A stretch of 49,808 nt of DNA, from positions 1 to 49,808 of the forward strand of contig JAKAXK010000007.1 in assembly GCA_021827145.1 (NCBI GenBank), in the 5' to 3' direction. How positions within the stretch are numbered: position 1 is the stretch's first letter; every line of letters starts with the position of its first letter. Under the pieces are notes generated by a model. It was not told the DNA's origin. It saw only the letters and a list, made by a program, of their open reading frames with translations, and did no database searches. Below are positions 32,298 to 40,797 of the stretch, piece after piece. The translations under genes were made by a program, and so were the position numbers. The DNA is from Pseudomonadota bacterium (GTDB taxonomy: Bacteria; Pseudomonadota; Gammaproteobacteria; Acidiferrobacterales; Acidiferrobacteraceae).

Positions 32298-32618
32298 TCA
32301 GCGAAACCAGGAGCGGCCGTAGGTCGTAAACGCGTCTTCCCCGTCCACATCCTTATCGTCTTGGGCATCGCGCGGCGCATCGTGCGCCCCCGGGGTCTCG
32401 CCTACGAGCACGAGCGCGGGACCCTCCGCGCCCGCGGCCATGACGCGGCTTAGGCCCCCGAGCGTGGTCTTGGTCCGCAAGGCCTGGGCGATGACCGCCC
32501 ACTCGAGCAATGCCACCGGGGTATCGGCCTCGAGACCTCCGGCCAGCAGCGCGGAGGCAACGGTCTCGGTTCGAGGCACCCCGTCGGCGGCCGCCTTCAC
32601 GAAATAGACCGCACTCAT
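32298..32618 (-). CDS. Stand-alone C-terminal fragment of a SUMT-like tetrapyrrole methylase
   Basis: The 106 residues resemble the C-terminal lobe of uroporphyrinogen-III C-methyltransferase (SUMT/CobA/CysG-A): VASALLAGGLEADTPVALLEW, a block in place of the EQ(R)VVxGTL segment, then GPALVLVGE. The N-terminal lobe with the substrate pocket and SAM loop is absent, so catalysis alone is not expected. It overlaps the cysN stop by four bases and precedes cysJ, so it is translated within the siroheme-dependent sulfite reduction operon. It could be a decayed cysG kept for coupling, a regulator, or part of a split enzyme. Fold assignment is by eye. Confidence 0.6.
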   Translation of the reverse strand: MSAVYFVKAAADGVPRTETVASALLAGGLEADTPVALLEWAVIAQALRTKTTLGGLSRVMAAGAEGPALVLVGETPGAHDAPRDAQDDKDVDGEDAFTTYGRSWFR

Positions 32619-33958
32619 GACGCTACGACCCCGGCATCCGACACCGGCCCCTCGATCATGCCCGCGGCCACTGTATCGTTCGTCAACGCGTCAATCACGA
32701 TGAAGGCGCCGGTGGCGCGATTCACGGCATACGGATCCCACGGTAGCGCATCCTGCATCCGCACGGTGACGCGTCCGATATCGTTCAAGACGAGCGTCGC
32801 CGCTTCGGTGTCGCGCGCCAGCGTGGTGATGTCCAGACGATAGCTCGGTCGCGAGAGGACCGCCGCCACCGTCTTGGTACCGTGCTTTATCAGATAGCGC
32901 CGCCGCCGCAAGCTCATGGGTTCGGAGCCCAACCAGCAGATAGTGGCCTCAAGGGCGTTCACAAGCGTCGGGCGTTGCGTCGTCGCCACGATCATGTCGC
33001 CACGCGCCACATCCACATCATCCTCGAAATGGAGGGTCACCGACTGCGGCGCATGCGCGCGGGCGAGCACACCGTCATAGGTGTCGATCTCCTCGACATG
33101 CGTAACGCGTCCCGACGGCAGGATCACCACCTCGTCGCCGGCCGCCACGCTCCCCGATACGATGCGCCCCATGTAGCCGCGTCGTCCGGCGCGGCCGGGG
33201 CCTCCGGGACGGCTCACCCACTGCACGGGGAAGCGCAGGGGCGCCTGGTCCGATCCATAGGCCGCACTGGGGACCTCGGCCTCTTCCAAGGCCTCTAGCA
33301 GCGTGGGGCCCTCGTACCAGGGGAGATTCGCGCCACGGTCCACGATCATGTCGCCCTGCAAGGCCGAGATCGGGATAAACACCACGCGCTCGAAATGGAG
33401 ACGCGCGGCGAAGTCCAGAAACTCATCGCGTATGTGCTCGAACGCCGCCTGGCAATAGCCGATCAGATCCATCTTGTTGACCGCCACGATCAGATGACGG
33501 ATGCCCACGGTATCGGCGACGCAGGCGTGGCGCCGCGACTGTGGCAACCAGTACTTGCAGGCATCCACCAGGATCACGGCGACATCCGCGTTCGTGGCGC
33601 CCGTCACCATATTGCGAGTGTACTGTTCGTGCCCCGGGGTATCAGCGATGATGAAGCGGCGACGCGCGGTTTCGAACGAACGGTAGGCGACATCGATGGT
33701 GATGCCCTGCTCGCGCTCGCCCTGCAGGCCGTCCGTGACATACGAAAGATCCAGCCCCTCTTGGCCGCGCCGGCGGGACGCCCGCGCCAGCGCGTCGATC
33801 TGGTCTTCCATGAGGGCCTGGGCGTCGTGCAGCAAGCGACCGATCAAAGTGCTCTTGCCGTCGTCGACGCTACCAGCTGTGATGAAGCGCAACAGATCCT
33901 TGGATAAGGCGGGGGCCTCACTGTCGACATCGTCTATCAACATGTCCGTGGTAGCCAT
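32615..33958 (-). CDS. cysN: Sulfate adenylyltransferase subunit 1 CysN (GTPase)
   Basis: This 447-residue EF-Tu-like GTPase drives APS synthesis together with CysD. It shows the P-loop GSVDDGKSTLIGRLLHD (about 32-48), the switch DVAYRSFET, DTPGHEQYTRNM and NKMDL. No CysC (APS kinase) domain is fused at the C-terminus, fitting direct use of APS by CysH. Start ATG overlaps the cysD stop (ATGA), and the stop overlaps the next start. Confidence 0.95.
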   Translation of the reverse strand: MATTDMLIDDVDSEAPALSKDLLRFITAGSVDDGKSTLIGRLLHDAQALMEDQIDALARASRRRGQEGLDLSYVTDGLQGEREQGITIDVAYRSFETARRRFIIADTPGHEQYTRNMVTGATNADVAVILVDACKYWLPQSRRHACVADTVGIRHLIVAVNKMDLIGYCQAAFEHIRDEFLDFAARLHFERVVFIPISALQGDMIVDRGANLPWYEGPTLLEALEEAEVPSAAYGSDQAPLRFPVQWVSRPGGPGRAGRRGYMGRIVSGSVAAGDEVVILPSGRVTHVEEIDTYDGVLARAHAPQSVTLHFEDDVDVARGDMIVATTQRPTLVNALEATICWLGSEPMSLRRRRYLIKHGTKTVAAVLSRPSYRLDITTLARDTEAATLVLNDIGRVTVRMQDALPWDPYAVNRATGAFIVIDALTNDTVAAGMIEGPVSDAGVVAS

Positions 33959-34971
33959 CAGAAATACCCCTCTCGCTTGCGAAGTTCCATGGAGGCCTCG
34001 GAGGCCTGGTCGTCAAGGCGCGTGGCGCCCCGCTCGGAGATACGCGCAACGGCGGTCTCGGCGATGATCTCGCCCACAGTCGTAGCGCGCGAGGCCACGG
34101 GGCAGGTGCAGCTCATATCCCCCACGGTTCGGAAGCGCACGGACAGACTTTCGCTGGCCTCGCCGTGCGCCGGCCGTATGAGATCCGACACCGGGGCGAG
34201 CACCGGCCCCCGGCGCACGATCTCGCGCTCATGCGCGAAATAAAGCGAGGGGACCGCCAATTCCTCGCGTGCGATATAACGCCACACATCGAGCTCGGTC
34301 CAATTGCTCAAGGGGAACACGCGCATATGCTGTCCGTCGTGGACGCGCGCGTTATAGAGGTTCCAGAGCTCGGGCCGCTGATTGCGCGGGTCCCATTCGC
34401 CGAACAGATCGCGGAACGAGAACACCCGCTCCTTGGCCCGCGCCTTTTCCTCATCGCGCCGGGCGCCACCTATGCAGGCATCTATGCCAAGCTCGGCGAT
34501 GGTATCGAGCAAGGTCACGGACTGAGAGGCATTGCGGCTTTCGATGGGGCTCTTCAACACCACCCGCCCTCCGCGGATCGAGTCCTCGACCGAGCGGACG
34601 ATAAGCCGCTCGCCCAGACCCGCCACGAAGCGGTCGCGAAATGCGATCACCTCGGGAAAATTGTGGCCGGTATCGATGTGCAGAAGCGCAAACGGGAAGC
34701 GCCCGGGCCGAAAGGCCTTCTCGGCCAGACGCGTCAGAACCACCGAGTCCTTGCCCCCGGAAAAGAGCAGAACCGGGTTTCGGAACTCGCCTGCGACCTC
34801 GCGCAGAACGTGAATCGCCTCGCTCTCGAGCGCCTCCAGGGTCCCCCACGCGGCGACATCGGGCACGGTCAGGCGCTTGCGCCGGAAGCCTGGCGCCGGC
34901 TGCGGCCGGCGACTCACATCGCACACCGCGACGGTCTTCTCTTCGGCTTTTCTTACGGTATTGTCTTTCAC
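33958..34971 (-). CDS. cysD: Sulfate adenylyltransferase subunit 2 CysD
   Basis: The catalytic subunit has 337 residues and makes APS from ATP and sulfate. The PP-loop SGGKDSVVLTRL is at about 71-82, followed by HIDTGHNFPEV and GARRDEEKARAKERVFS. It ends ASMELRKREGYF as in the family. The frame is open upstream into cysH, but GTG 34971, with GGAGGT about six bases before it, overlaps the cysH stop (GTGA) and gives a family-like N-terminus with a variable extension of about 35 residues. Coupled with cysN downstream. Confidence 0.93.
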   Translation of the reverse strand: MKDNTVRKAEEKTVAVCDVSRRPQPAPGFRRKRLTVPDVAAWGTLEALESEAIHVLREVAGEFRNPVLLFSGGKDSVVLTRLAEKAFRPGRFPFALLHIDTGHNFPEVIAFRDRFVAGLGERLIVRSVEDSIRGGRVVLKSPIESRNASQSVTLLDTIAELGIDACIGGARRDEEKARAKERVFSFRDLFGEWDPRNQRPELWNLYNARVHDGQHMRVFPLSNWTELDVWRYIAREELAVPSLYFAHEREIVRRGPVLAPVSDLIRPAHGEASESLSVRFRTVGDMSCTCPVASRATTVGEIIAETAVARISERGATRLDDQASEASMELRKREGYF

Positions 34972-35678
34972 GTTCCTACCTCCTTGAGATCGGCTTCCTC
35001 CGTGGACCCATGGCAACCACACTCCTTGGCCCGCGCATCCTCCCACCACCAGCGCCCAGCGCGGACATCCTCGCCCGGCGCTATGGCGCGGGTACACGGG
35101 GCGCATCCTATGCTGGGATAGCCGCGATCATGGAGTTCGTTATAAGGGATATCGAAATGGCGTATGTATCCCCAGACGTCGTCTTCGGTCCAATCGGCAA
35201 GCGGATTGAACTTGTGGAGCCCGTGGTCCGGATCGATCTGCGAAAACGGCACGTCCGTGCGCGTAACAGCCTGGCCGCGGCGCAGGCCCGTGATCCACGC
35301 CTTCTTGGCGGATAGCGCCCGCGCAAGCGGCTCGACCTTGCGGACCTGGCAGCACTGGCGGCGCAAGGCGTGGCTTTCGTAGAAGGGGTTCAGGCCGTGC
35401 TGGCGCGTGAAGTCCTGTATGGCGGCCGTGGCGGGAAAATACACCGCCATGCGGACGCCATAACGGTCCGCGACCCGATCCATGAGCCGATAGGTCTCCT
35501 CGGGCAATCGCCCGGTATCGAGCGTGAACAGGCCGATTTTCGGGAAGCGGCTTGCAATGAGGTCGGTCAGCACCATGTCCTCGATACCCAGGCTATTGGC
35601 GAACACCACCGGGGTGTAATCGCGCTCTATAGCCGCAAGCCGCGCCGCCACCGCCTCCGCCTTATGTTCCCAACCCAT
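34968..35678 (-). CDS. cysH: APS reductase CysH (4Fe-4S type)
   Basis: The 236-residue enzyme contains the paired cysteines RRQCCQVRKVEPL (about 109-110) and GCAPCTRAI (about 192 and 195), which bind a [4Fe-4S] cluster and mark adenylylsulfate (APS) rather than PAPS reductases. The catalytic thiol is in ECGCH near 220. It reduces APS to sulfite. This agrees with the lack of CysC. It is the first gene of cysHDN-x-JI, divergent from cysB. GGAGG precedes its ATG. Confidence 0.94.
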   Translation of the reverse strand: MGWEHKAEAVAARLAAIERDYTPVVFANSLGIEDMVLTDLIASRFPKIGLFTLDTGRLPEETYRLMDRVADRYGVRMAVYFPATAAIQDFTRQHGLNPFYESHALRRQCCQVRKVEPLARALSAKKAWITGLRRGQAVTRTDVPFSQIDPDHGLHKFNPLADWTEDDVWGYIRHFDIPYNELHDRGYPSIGCAPCTRAIAPGEDVRAGRWWWEDARAKECGCHGSTEEADLKEVGT

Positions 35679-35820
35679 CCCATCCTCCTACTAAGCCCCG
35701 AAGGGGCTCGCGAATACATACCGTCTACAGCGATGGGCGACACGTTAACGAAAATGGCTTATATTGACAAAGAATATCGTGTTAGTTACTTATATCTGCT
35801 TGTTATATGTAGGCGGCCTC
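35679..35820. promoter_or_regulatory. Divergent promoter region of cysH and cysB
   Basis: The 142-base spacer is clearly AT-richer than its flanks between 35740 and 35810. A TTGACA lies at 35764-35769 pointing at cysB, with the weak TACTTA 17 bases on. The minus strand carries TTGTCA at the same place pointing at cysH. CysB binding is expected here but the CysB site is too loose to call. Confidence 0.4.
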
Positions 35821-36747
35821 ATGAAACTTCAGCAACTTCGATACCTCTGCGAAGTCGTGCGTCAGGGTCTGCGCATCTCGGCAGCCGCCGAGGCCCTGCA
35901 CACCTCCCAACCGGGGGTCAGCAAACAGCTGCGGCTTCTCGAGGAAGAGCTTGGTGTCGACATACTGGTGCGCAATGGCAAACGCGTTGTCGCCCTGACG
36001 GAACCGGGCAAGGCGCTCGTTGTGATCGCCGAGCGTATGTTGCGTGACGCCGAAAACCTGAAACGCATGGGCGAGGATTTTCGCAATGAGGCGCACGGGC
36101 GACTGACCATAGCCGTGACGCATACACAGGCCCGCTATGCCCTGCCGGAGACCGTACGGCGATTCAGCCATCTCTACCCTGACGTACGACTCTCGCTCCA
36201 TCAAGGCAACCCCCGGCAGATCGCGGAACAGGTCATCTCCGGCGAGGCGGACTTCGGCATCGCCACCGAGGCGCTGACCCTCTATGACGACCTCATTACC
36301 CTGCCCTGCTACGAGTGGAACCACTGCGTGATCTGTCCGCCTCGCCACCCCCTCTTGAAGGCTCGCCACATATCCCTGGAGATCCTGGCCCGCTACCCCA
36401 TCGTCACCTACGACATCGCCTTCTCCGGTCGCGCCAAGATCAGCGAGGCCTTTGAGCAGGAGGGGCTCGAGCCAAACGTGGTCCTGACCGCGATCGATGC
36501 CGACGTCATAAAGACCTATGTCGAACTGGGGCTTGGCATCGGTATCGTCGCCCACATGGCCTTTGATCCCAAACGCGACCGGAACCTGCGCGCGATCGAT
36601 CTGGGCCACCTGTTCCCGCCCAACGTCTCGCGCATCGGAATCCGGCGCGGCGCCTATCTGCGGCGGTATATGTACGACTTCATCGAGATTTTCGTGCCAC
36701 ACCTGACCCGCAAGGACATTGATGCCGCGCTCGACACGGACGCCTGA
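35821..36747 (+). CDS. cysB: LysR-family regulator CysB
   Basis: The 308-residue LysR-type activator of cysteine biosynthesis opens with MKLQQLRYLCEVVRQGLRIS and the helix-turn-helix AAEALHTSQPGVSKQLRLLE, nearly diagnostic for CysB/Cbl. It is followed by the inducer-binding domain with THTQARYALPE, the CysB pattern that contacts acetylserine or sulfate, and TAIDADVIKTYVELGLGIGI. The start is ATG 35821, since this N-terminus is canonical; the open frame upstream (to 35764) covers the promoter. Divergent from the operon it most likely controls. Confidence 0.92.
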   Translation: MKLQQLRYLCEVVRQGLRISAAAEALHTSQPGVSKQLRLLEEELGVDILVRNGKRVVALTEPGKALVVIAERMLRDAENLKRMGEDFRNEAHGRLTIAVTHTQARYALPETVRRFSHLYPDVRLSLHQGNPRQIAEQVISGEADFGIATEALTLYDDLITLPCYEWNHCVICPPRHPLLKARHISLEILARYPIVTYDIAFSGRAKISEAFEQEGLEPNVVLTAIDADVIKTYVELGLGIGIVAHMAFDPKRDRNLRAIDLGHLFPPNVSRIGIRRGAYLRRYMYDFIEIFVPHLTRKDIDAALDTDA

Positions 36748-37232
36748 CGGCGGAATCGGGAAACCGCGGAACGGCCTTCCTTAGGTCTGCGAATCTTGGA
36801 ACGGGAGCCTAGGGCAAACGGTTGCGTGGCCCATCATGCGCATGTTTTTTGAGCAGCGCGGTATGGCGTGTCTGACTCGCCTGGATTTCCACGGCCCGGC
36901 TTTCGCCTAAGGAGGGTGAGCATGGTGAACGCGTCGCCTCCCTCGATTGCAGGGGCTGGCCGGGCATGGGAACGATGCCCCGGGCAGACGGCACGGGTCC
37001 TTTCTGGCCGAAAGGCCATGCGGGGGCGCGGAGCGTGCTACCCCTCCACCGTCAGGGTGCAAACCGCGGTTTGCAGGGTTTGCGGTTTGCACCTGAAGAC
37101 CGCGGTCCGCCCTGAAGGCGAACAGGGCAAGCCGCGCTCCGAATGGGGCAAAGATCGCTTTACTTACCCTATTCCCGCCAGCCCGACCCAGACAGCCCAC
37201 AGTATAATTTGTAGAAACTCCGTTCCTTTGAA
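36748..37232. other. Left flank of the restriction island with an inverted repeat
   Basis: No gene is convincing. At 37056-37067 and 37082-37093 lies a perfect 12-bp inverted repeat (GGTGCAAACCGC / GCGGTTTGCACC) with a 14-base loop. The left arm continues into a 16-bp self-palindrome GCAAACCGCGGTTTGC. It may be a terminator-like structure, a protein-binding site or a recombination site. The island promoter follows. Confidence 0.45.
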
Positions 37233-37269
37233 TTGACAAACGCAATCTGGGCACCTAAGATGGTGCCCA
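37233..37269 (+). promoter_or_regulatory. Promoter of the hsd island with operator-like palindrome over -10
   Basis: TTGACA (37233-37238), 17 bases, TAAGAT (37256-37261). The -10 box is exactly the six-base spacer of a perfect inverted repeat TGGGCACC / GGTGCCCA (37248-37255 and 37262-37269). A bound repressor would block RNA polymerase. The start of transcription falls near 37268, 30 or so bases before the hsdS ATG. Confidence 0.65.
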
Positions 37270-37300
37270 TGATTTTTGTCGTAAAGGCGTTATTGCATTC

Positions 37301-37870
37301 ATGAACCTTGGCGAGCTGACTGAAGTACAGATGGGCTATCCCTTCCGGTCGCGCCTTGAGCACGACCCACAGGGCAATGTCACCGTGATCCAGATGAAGG
37401 ACATCGACGAAACGAACCTGCTACGCGTCGGAGAGGCGATCCGGATAGCGCTGCCCAAGGGCAAGACGCGCCACCTGCTGCGCGCGGGCGATCTGCTGTT
37501 CCGCTCGCGTGGCCGCAGCAATGGCGCGGCGCTGGTAGCGGAAGGTGTCAGCCCAGCGGTGCTGGCGGCACCCATGCTGCTGATTCGCCCCCACGGCGTG
37601 CTGCCCGACTACCTGTGCTGGTACATCAATGCGCCGGCCACCCAGGCCCAACTGGCGGCGCTGGCCGAGGGCACTTCGGTGCAGATGATCAGCGCCGAGA
37701 CCCTGAAGGCGCTGGAGGTTCCGCTGCCTTCGCGGGCCACGCAGCAACGCATCGTGCAGGCCGCGGCCCTGGCCGAACAAGAACAAACACTGCTGGCCCG
37801 CATCGCCACCCTGCGCCAGCGCGTCACCTATCACCTTTTGATGAAGTCCGCCCACGAGACTAACCCATGA
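37301..37870 (+). CDS. hsdS: Half-size type I restriction specificity subunit (single TRD)
   Basis: The 189 residues hold one target recognition domain and one conserved helical spacer. MNLGELTEVQMGYPFRS, LLRAGDLLFRSRGRSN and the typical ending ALEVPLPSRATQQRIVQAA with the coiled coil QEQTLLARIATL are Methylase_S features. Usual HsdS proteins have two such units (the second hsdS here does). Half subunits can act as dimers recognising a palindromic-type bipartite site. It is first in the operon and overlaps hsdM as ATGA. Only a weak AAAGGCG precedes the ATG. Confidence 0.82.
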   Translation: MNLGELTEVQMGYPFRSRLEHDPQGNVTVIQMKDIDETNLLRVGEAIRIALPKGKTRHLLRAGDLLFRSRGRSNGAALVAEGVSPAVLAAPMLLIRPHGVLPDYLCWYINAPATQAQLAALAEGTSVQMISAETLKALEVPLPSRATQQRIVQAAALAEQEQTLLARIATLRQRVTYHLLMKSAHETNP

Positions 37871-39426
37871 CCAACCCGCTCACCCAACAAGACGTCAACA
37901 ACACTGCCTGGGCCGCCTGCGACACCTTTCGCGGCGTCGTCGATCCGGCGCAGTACAAGGACTACATCCTGGTGATGCTGTTCCTGAAGTACATCAGCGA
38001 CCAGTGGGCCGACCACTACGCCGAGTACAAGAAGGAATTCGGCGACAACGAAGAGCGCATCCGCCGCAAGCTGAAGCGCGAGCGCTTCATCCTGCCTTAC
38101 GTCGAGTTCAAGGACGAGAGGACCGGCAACGTGACTGACCGCTTCCTCGCCGACTTCCACGCTCTTTACGAGCGGCGCAAGGCGGCCAACCTTGGCGAGC
38201 TCATCAACATCGTGCTCGACCACATCGAGGAGGCCAACAAGGCCAAGCTCGAAGGCGTGTTCCGCAACATCGATTTCAACTCCGAGGCCAATCTCGGCAA
38301 GACCAAGGACCGCAACCGCCGCCTGGAAAACCTGCTGGGCGACTTCGCCAAGCTCGACCTGCGTCCCTCGCGCGTCTCCGAGGACGTAATCGGCGACACC
38401 TATATCTACCTGATCGAGCGCTTCGCCTCCGACGCCGGCAAGAAGGCCGGCGAGTTCTACACCCCCAAGCAGGTATCGAAGCTGCTGGCGCAGCTGGCCG
38501 CCCCCAAACCCGGCGACCGCATCTGCGACCCCACCTGCGGCGCCGGTGGCCTGCTGATCGAAGCAGCCACGCTGGTCGAGCAGCAGGGCAGCCGCAATTT
38601 CGCGCTGTTCGGCCAGGAGGTCAACGGCAGCACCTGGGCGCTGGCGTGCATGAACATGTTCCTGCACGGCAAGGACGCCGCCCGCATCGAATGGGGCGAC
38701 ACCCTCAACAGCCCGGCGCTGGTGGAAGCCGACCGCCTGATGCGCTTCAACGTGGTGGTCGCCAACCCGCCCTTCAGCCTCGACAAATGGGGCGGCCAAG
38801 AGGTCGAGGCCGACCGCTACAGCCGATTCTGGCGCGGCCTGCCGCCCAAGTCCAAGGGCGACTACGCCTTCATCACCCACATGATCGAGACCGCGCTGCC
38901 GCAGGAAGGCCGCGTGGCGGTGGTGGTGCCGCACGGCGTGCTGTTCCGCGGCGGTGCCGAGGGCCGCATCCGCCGCGCCATGATCGAGGAGAACCTGCTC
39001 GATGCCGTGATCGGCCTGCCAGGCAACCTGTTCCCCACCACCTCGATCCCGGTCGCCATCCTGGTGTTCGACCGCGCCCGCGAAAAAGGCGGTGCCCGCG
39101 AGGACTGTCAGGACGTGCTATTCATCGACGCCAGCCGTGACTACCAGTCCGGCAAGAATCAGAACTCCCTGCGCGACGAGCACATGACTCGCATCCTGGC
39201 GACCTTTCGCGCTCGCCAGCCGGTGGACAAGTATGCCCATGTCGCCAGCCTGCAGGAGATCGCCGACAATGACTTCAATCTCAACATCCCGCGCTACGTG
39301 GATACCTTCGAGGAAGAGGAAGAGATCGACGTCACCGCCGTCGAGCAGGAGATCGAGCGGCTGGAGGGCGAACTGGCCGAGGTGCGCACGCGCATGAAAC
39401 AGTACCTCCGGGAACTGGGTGTATGA
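37867..39426 (+). CDS. hsdM: Type I restriction-modification methyltransferase HsdM
   Basis: The N6-adenine methyltransferase has 519 residues. An N-terminal HsdM helical domain with LKYISDQWADHY is followed by the methylase domain: GEFYTPKQVSKLL, motif I DPTCGAGGLL (SAM binding, about 218-227) and motif IV ANPPFSL. A glutamate-rich C-terminal coiled coil ends MKQYLRELGV. It methylates host DNA at the HsdS site and is needed with HsdR for cleavage. Overlaps the half hsdS and dinD by four bases each. Intact. Confidence 0.95.
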   Translation: MTNPLTQQDVNNTAWAACDTFRGVVDPAQYKDYILVMLFLKYISDQWADHYAEYKKEFGDNEERIRRKLKRERFILPYVEFKDERTGNVTDRFLADFHALYERRKAANLGELINIVLDHIEEANKAKLEGVFRNIDFNSEANLGKTKDRNRRLENLLGDFAKLDLRPSRVSEDVIGDTYIYLIERFASDAGKKAGEFYTPKQVSKLLAQLAAPKPGDRICDPTCGAGGLLIEAATLVEQQGSRNFALFGQEVNGSTWALACMNMFLHGKDAARIEWGDTLNSPALVEADRLMRFNVVVANPPFSLDKWGGQEVEADRYSRFWRGLPPKSKGDYAFITHMIETALPQEGRVAVVVPHGVLFRGGAEGRIRRAMIEENLLDAVIGLPGNLFPTTSIPVAILVFDRAREKGGAREDCQDVLFIDASRDYQSGKNQNSLRDEHMTRILATFRARQPVDKYAHVASLQEIADNDFNLNIPRYVDTFEEEEEIDVTAVEQEIERLEGELAEVRTRMKQYLRELGV

Positions 39427-40274
39427 AAAAGACCGACAAACCCACCGTCGACCAGCACCACCAGACCTTCGAAGGCATCCGCCAGATCGATGCCGACGGT
39501 AACGAACACTGGATGGGACGCCAGCTCGCCCGCGTGCTGGAGTACTCGGAATACCGCCACTTCCTGCCTGTGATCGAGCGGGCCAAGGAAGCCTGCCGCA
39601 ATAGCGGCCACCCCGAGGCTGACCATTTCGAGGATATCCTCGATATGGTCGAAATCGGCTCGGGTGCCAAGCGCCAAGTGGCCGACATCCGCCTGTCACG
39701 CTACGCCTGCTACCTGATCGTACAGAACGGCGACCCGGCCAAGCCGGTCATCGCCAACGGCCAAACCTACTTCGCGCTGCAAACCCGTCGCCAGGAGCTG
39801 CGGGACGACGAGACCTTCGCCCGTCTCAGCGAGGACGACAAGCGCCTGGCCATCCGTAACGAGCTGGCCATCCACAACAAACATCTGGCGGCCGCCGCCA
39901 AGGATGCCGGCGTCGAAACCCCGCTGGACTACGCCATCTTCCAGGACCACGGCTACAAGGGCCTGTACGGCGGGCGCAGTGCCAAGGACATCCACACCGC
40001 CAAGGGCCTGAAAAAGAGCCAAAAGATCCTCGACCACATGGGCAGCACCGAGCTGGCCGCCAACCTGTTCCGCGCTACCCAGACCGAAGAGAAGTTGCGG
40101 CGCGAACGGGTGCGCGGCAAGCAGAAGGCCAATCAGACCCACTTCGAGGTCGGCAAGAAGGTGCGCCAGACCATCGCCGACCTGGGCGGCACCATGCCCG
40201 AAGCCCTGCCCACGCCAAAGGCCGGCATCCAGCAGCTCGAAAAGGGCAAGAAAAAACTGGAGAAGAAGAAATGA
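39423..40274 (+). CDS. dinD: DinD-like (DNA-damage-inducible protein D) accessory gene
   Basis: The 283-residue protein matches DinD: TFEGIRQIDADGNEHWMGRQL, ARVLEYSEYRHF (Bro-N/KilA-N-like), IRLSRYACYLIVQNGD and HMGSTELAANLFRATQTEEKL, with a Lys-rich end. In E. coli DinD is an SOS-induced inhibitor of RecA filament activity. Its start overlaps hsdM as ATGA, so it is made with the methyltransferase; I see no LexA box. Its role in restriction islands is unknown. Right behind it a tiny overlapping frame begins ATGAGCGGCGGCGGACTG, nearly identical to the start of the second rhuM. Confidence 0.88.
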   Translation: MKKTDKPTVDQHHQTFEGIRQIDADGNEHWMGRQLARVLEYSEYRHFLPVIERAKEACRNSGHPEADHFEDILDMVEIGSGAKRQVADIRLSRYACYLIVQNGDPAKPVIANGQTYFALQTRRQELRDDETFARLSEDDKRLAIRNELAIHNKHLAAAAKDAGVETPLDYAIFQDHGYKGLYGGRSAKDIHTAKGLKKSQKILDHMGSTELAANLFRATQTEEKLRRERVRGKQKANQTHFEVGKKVRQTIADLGGTMPEALPTPKAGIQQLEKGKKKLEKKK

Positions 40275-40329
40275 GCGGCGGCGGACTGGCCCGGCAAGCT
40301 CGGTGCGAATCGCGGCGAAGGGGACATTG

Positions 40330-40797
40330 ATGAAGAAGAAGCAGGAGACATCCCTTGTCCGTTCATCGGCGGCGGAATACCTGACCTTTGTCGCCGCCAG
40401 CGGCCAGAGTGGCGTGGAGGCAGTTTATGCGGATGAAAGCATCTGGCTGACTCAGAAGATGCTGGCCCAGCTGTACGACGTGGATGTCCGAACCATCAAC
40501 TACCACCTGAAAAAAGTGTTTTCCGACAGCGAACTGGAGGCCGAATCAGTTATCCGAAATTTTCGGATAACTGCCACTGACGGCAAAAGCTACAACACCC
40601 AGCACTACAAGCTGCCCGCCATCATTGCGGTGGGCTACAAGGTCAACTCCGAGCGTGCGGTGCAGTTCCGCAAGTGGGCCACCGGCATCGTCGAGGAGTT
40701 CACCATCAAGGCCTGCGTGATGGATGACGAGCGCATCAAGAGCGGCGGTTCCGTCCTCACCGAGATGAAGCAGTGCCCCAAGGAGCTAGGCGTATGA
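40330..40797 (+). CDS. Truncated RhuM-family protein with HsdM-like tail
   Basis: The 155-residue frame starts MKKKQETSL and carries the RhuM N-terminal domain (VRTINYHLKKVFSDSELE, TDGKSYNTQHYKLPAIIAVGY, QFRKWATGIVEEF) to DDERIKSGGSVLTE. Full family members continue for another ~180 residues, as the next gene does. Instead it ends MKQCPKELGV, which resembles the HsdM end MKQYLRELGV at both protein and DNA level. It therefore looks like a RhuM gene cut and joined to a former hsdM 3' end. It overlaps the next rhuM as ATGA and could still be expressed. Function unknown. Confidence 0.75.
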   Translation: MKKKQETSLVRSSAAEYLTFVAASGQSGVEAVYADESIWLTQKMLAQLYDVDVRTINYHLKKVFSDSELEAESVIRNFRITATDGKSYNTQHYKLPAIIAVGYKVNSERAVQFRKWATGIVEEFTIKACVMDDERIKSGGSVLTEMKQCPKELGV

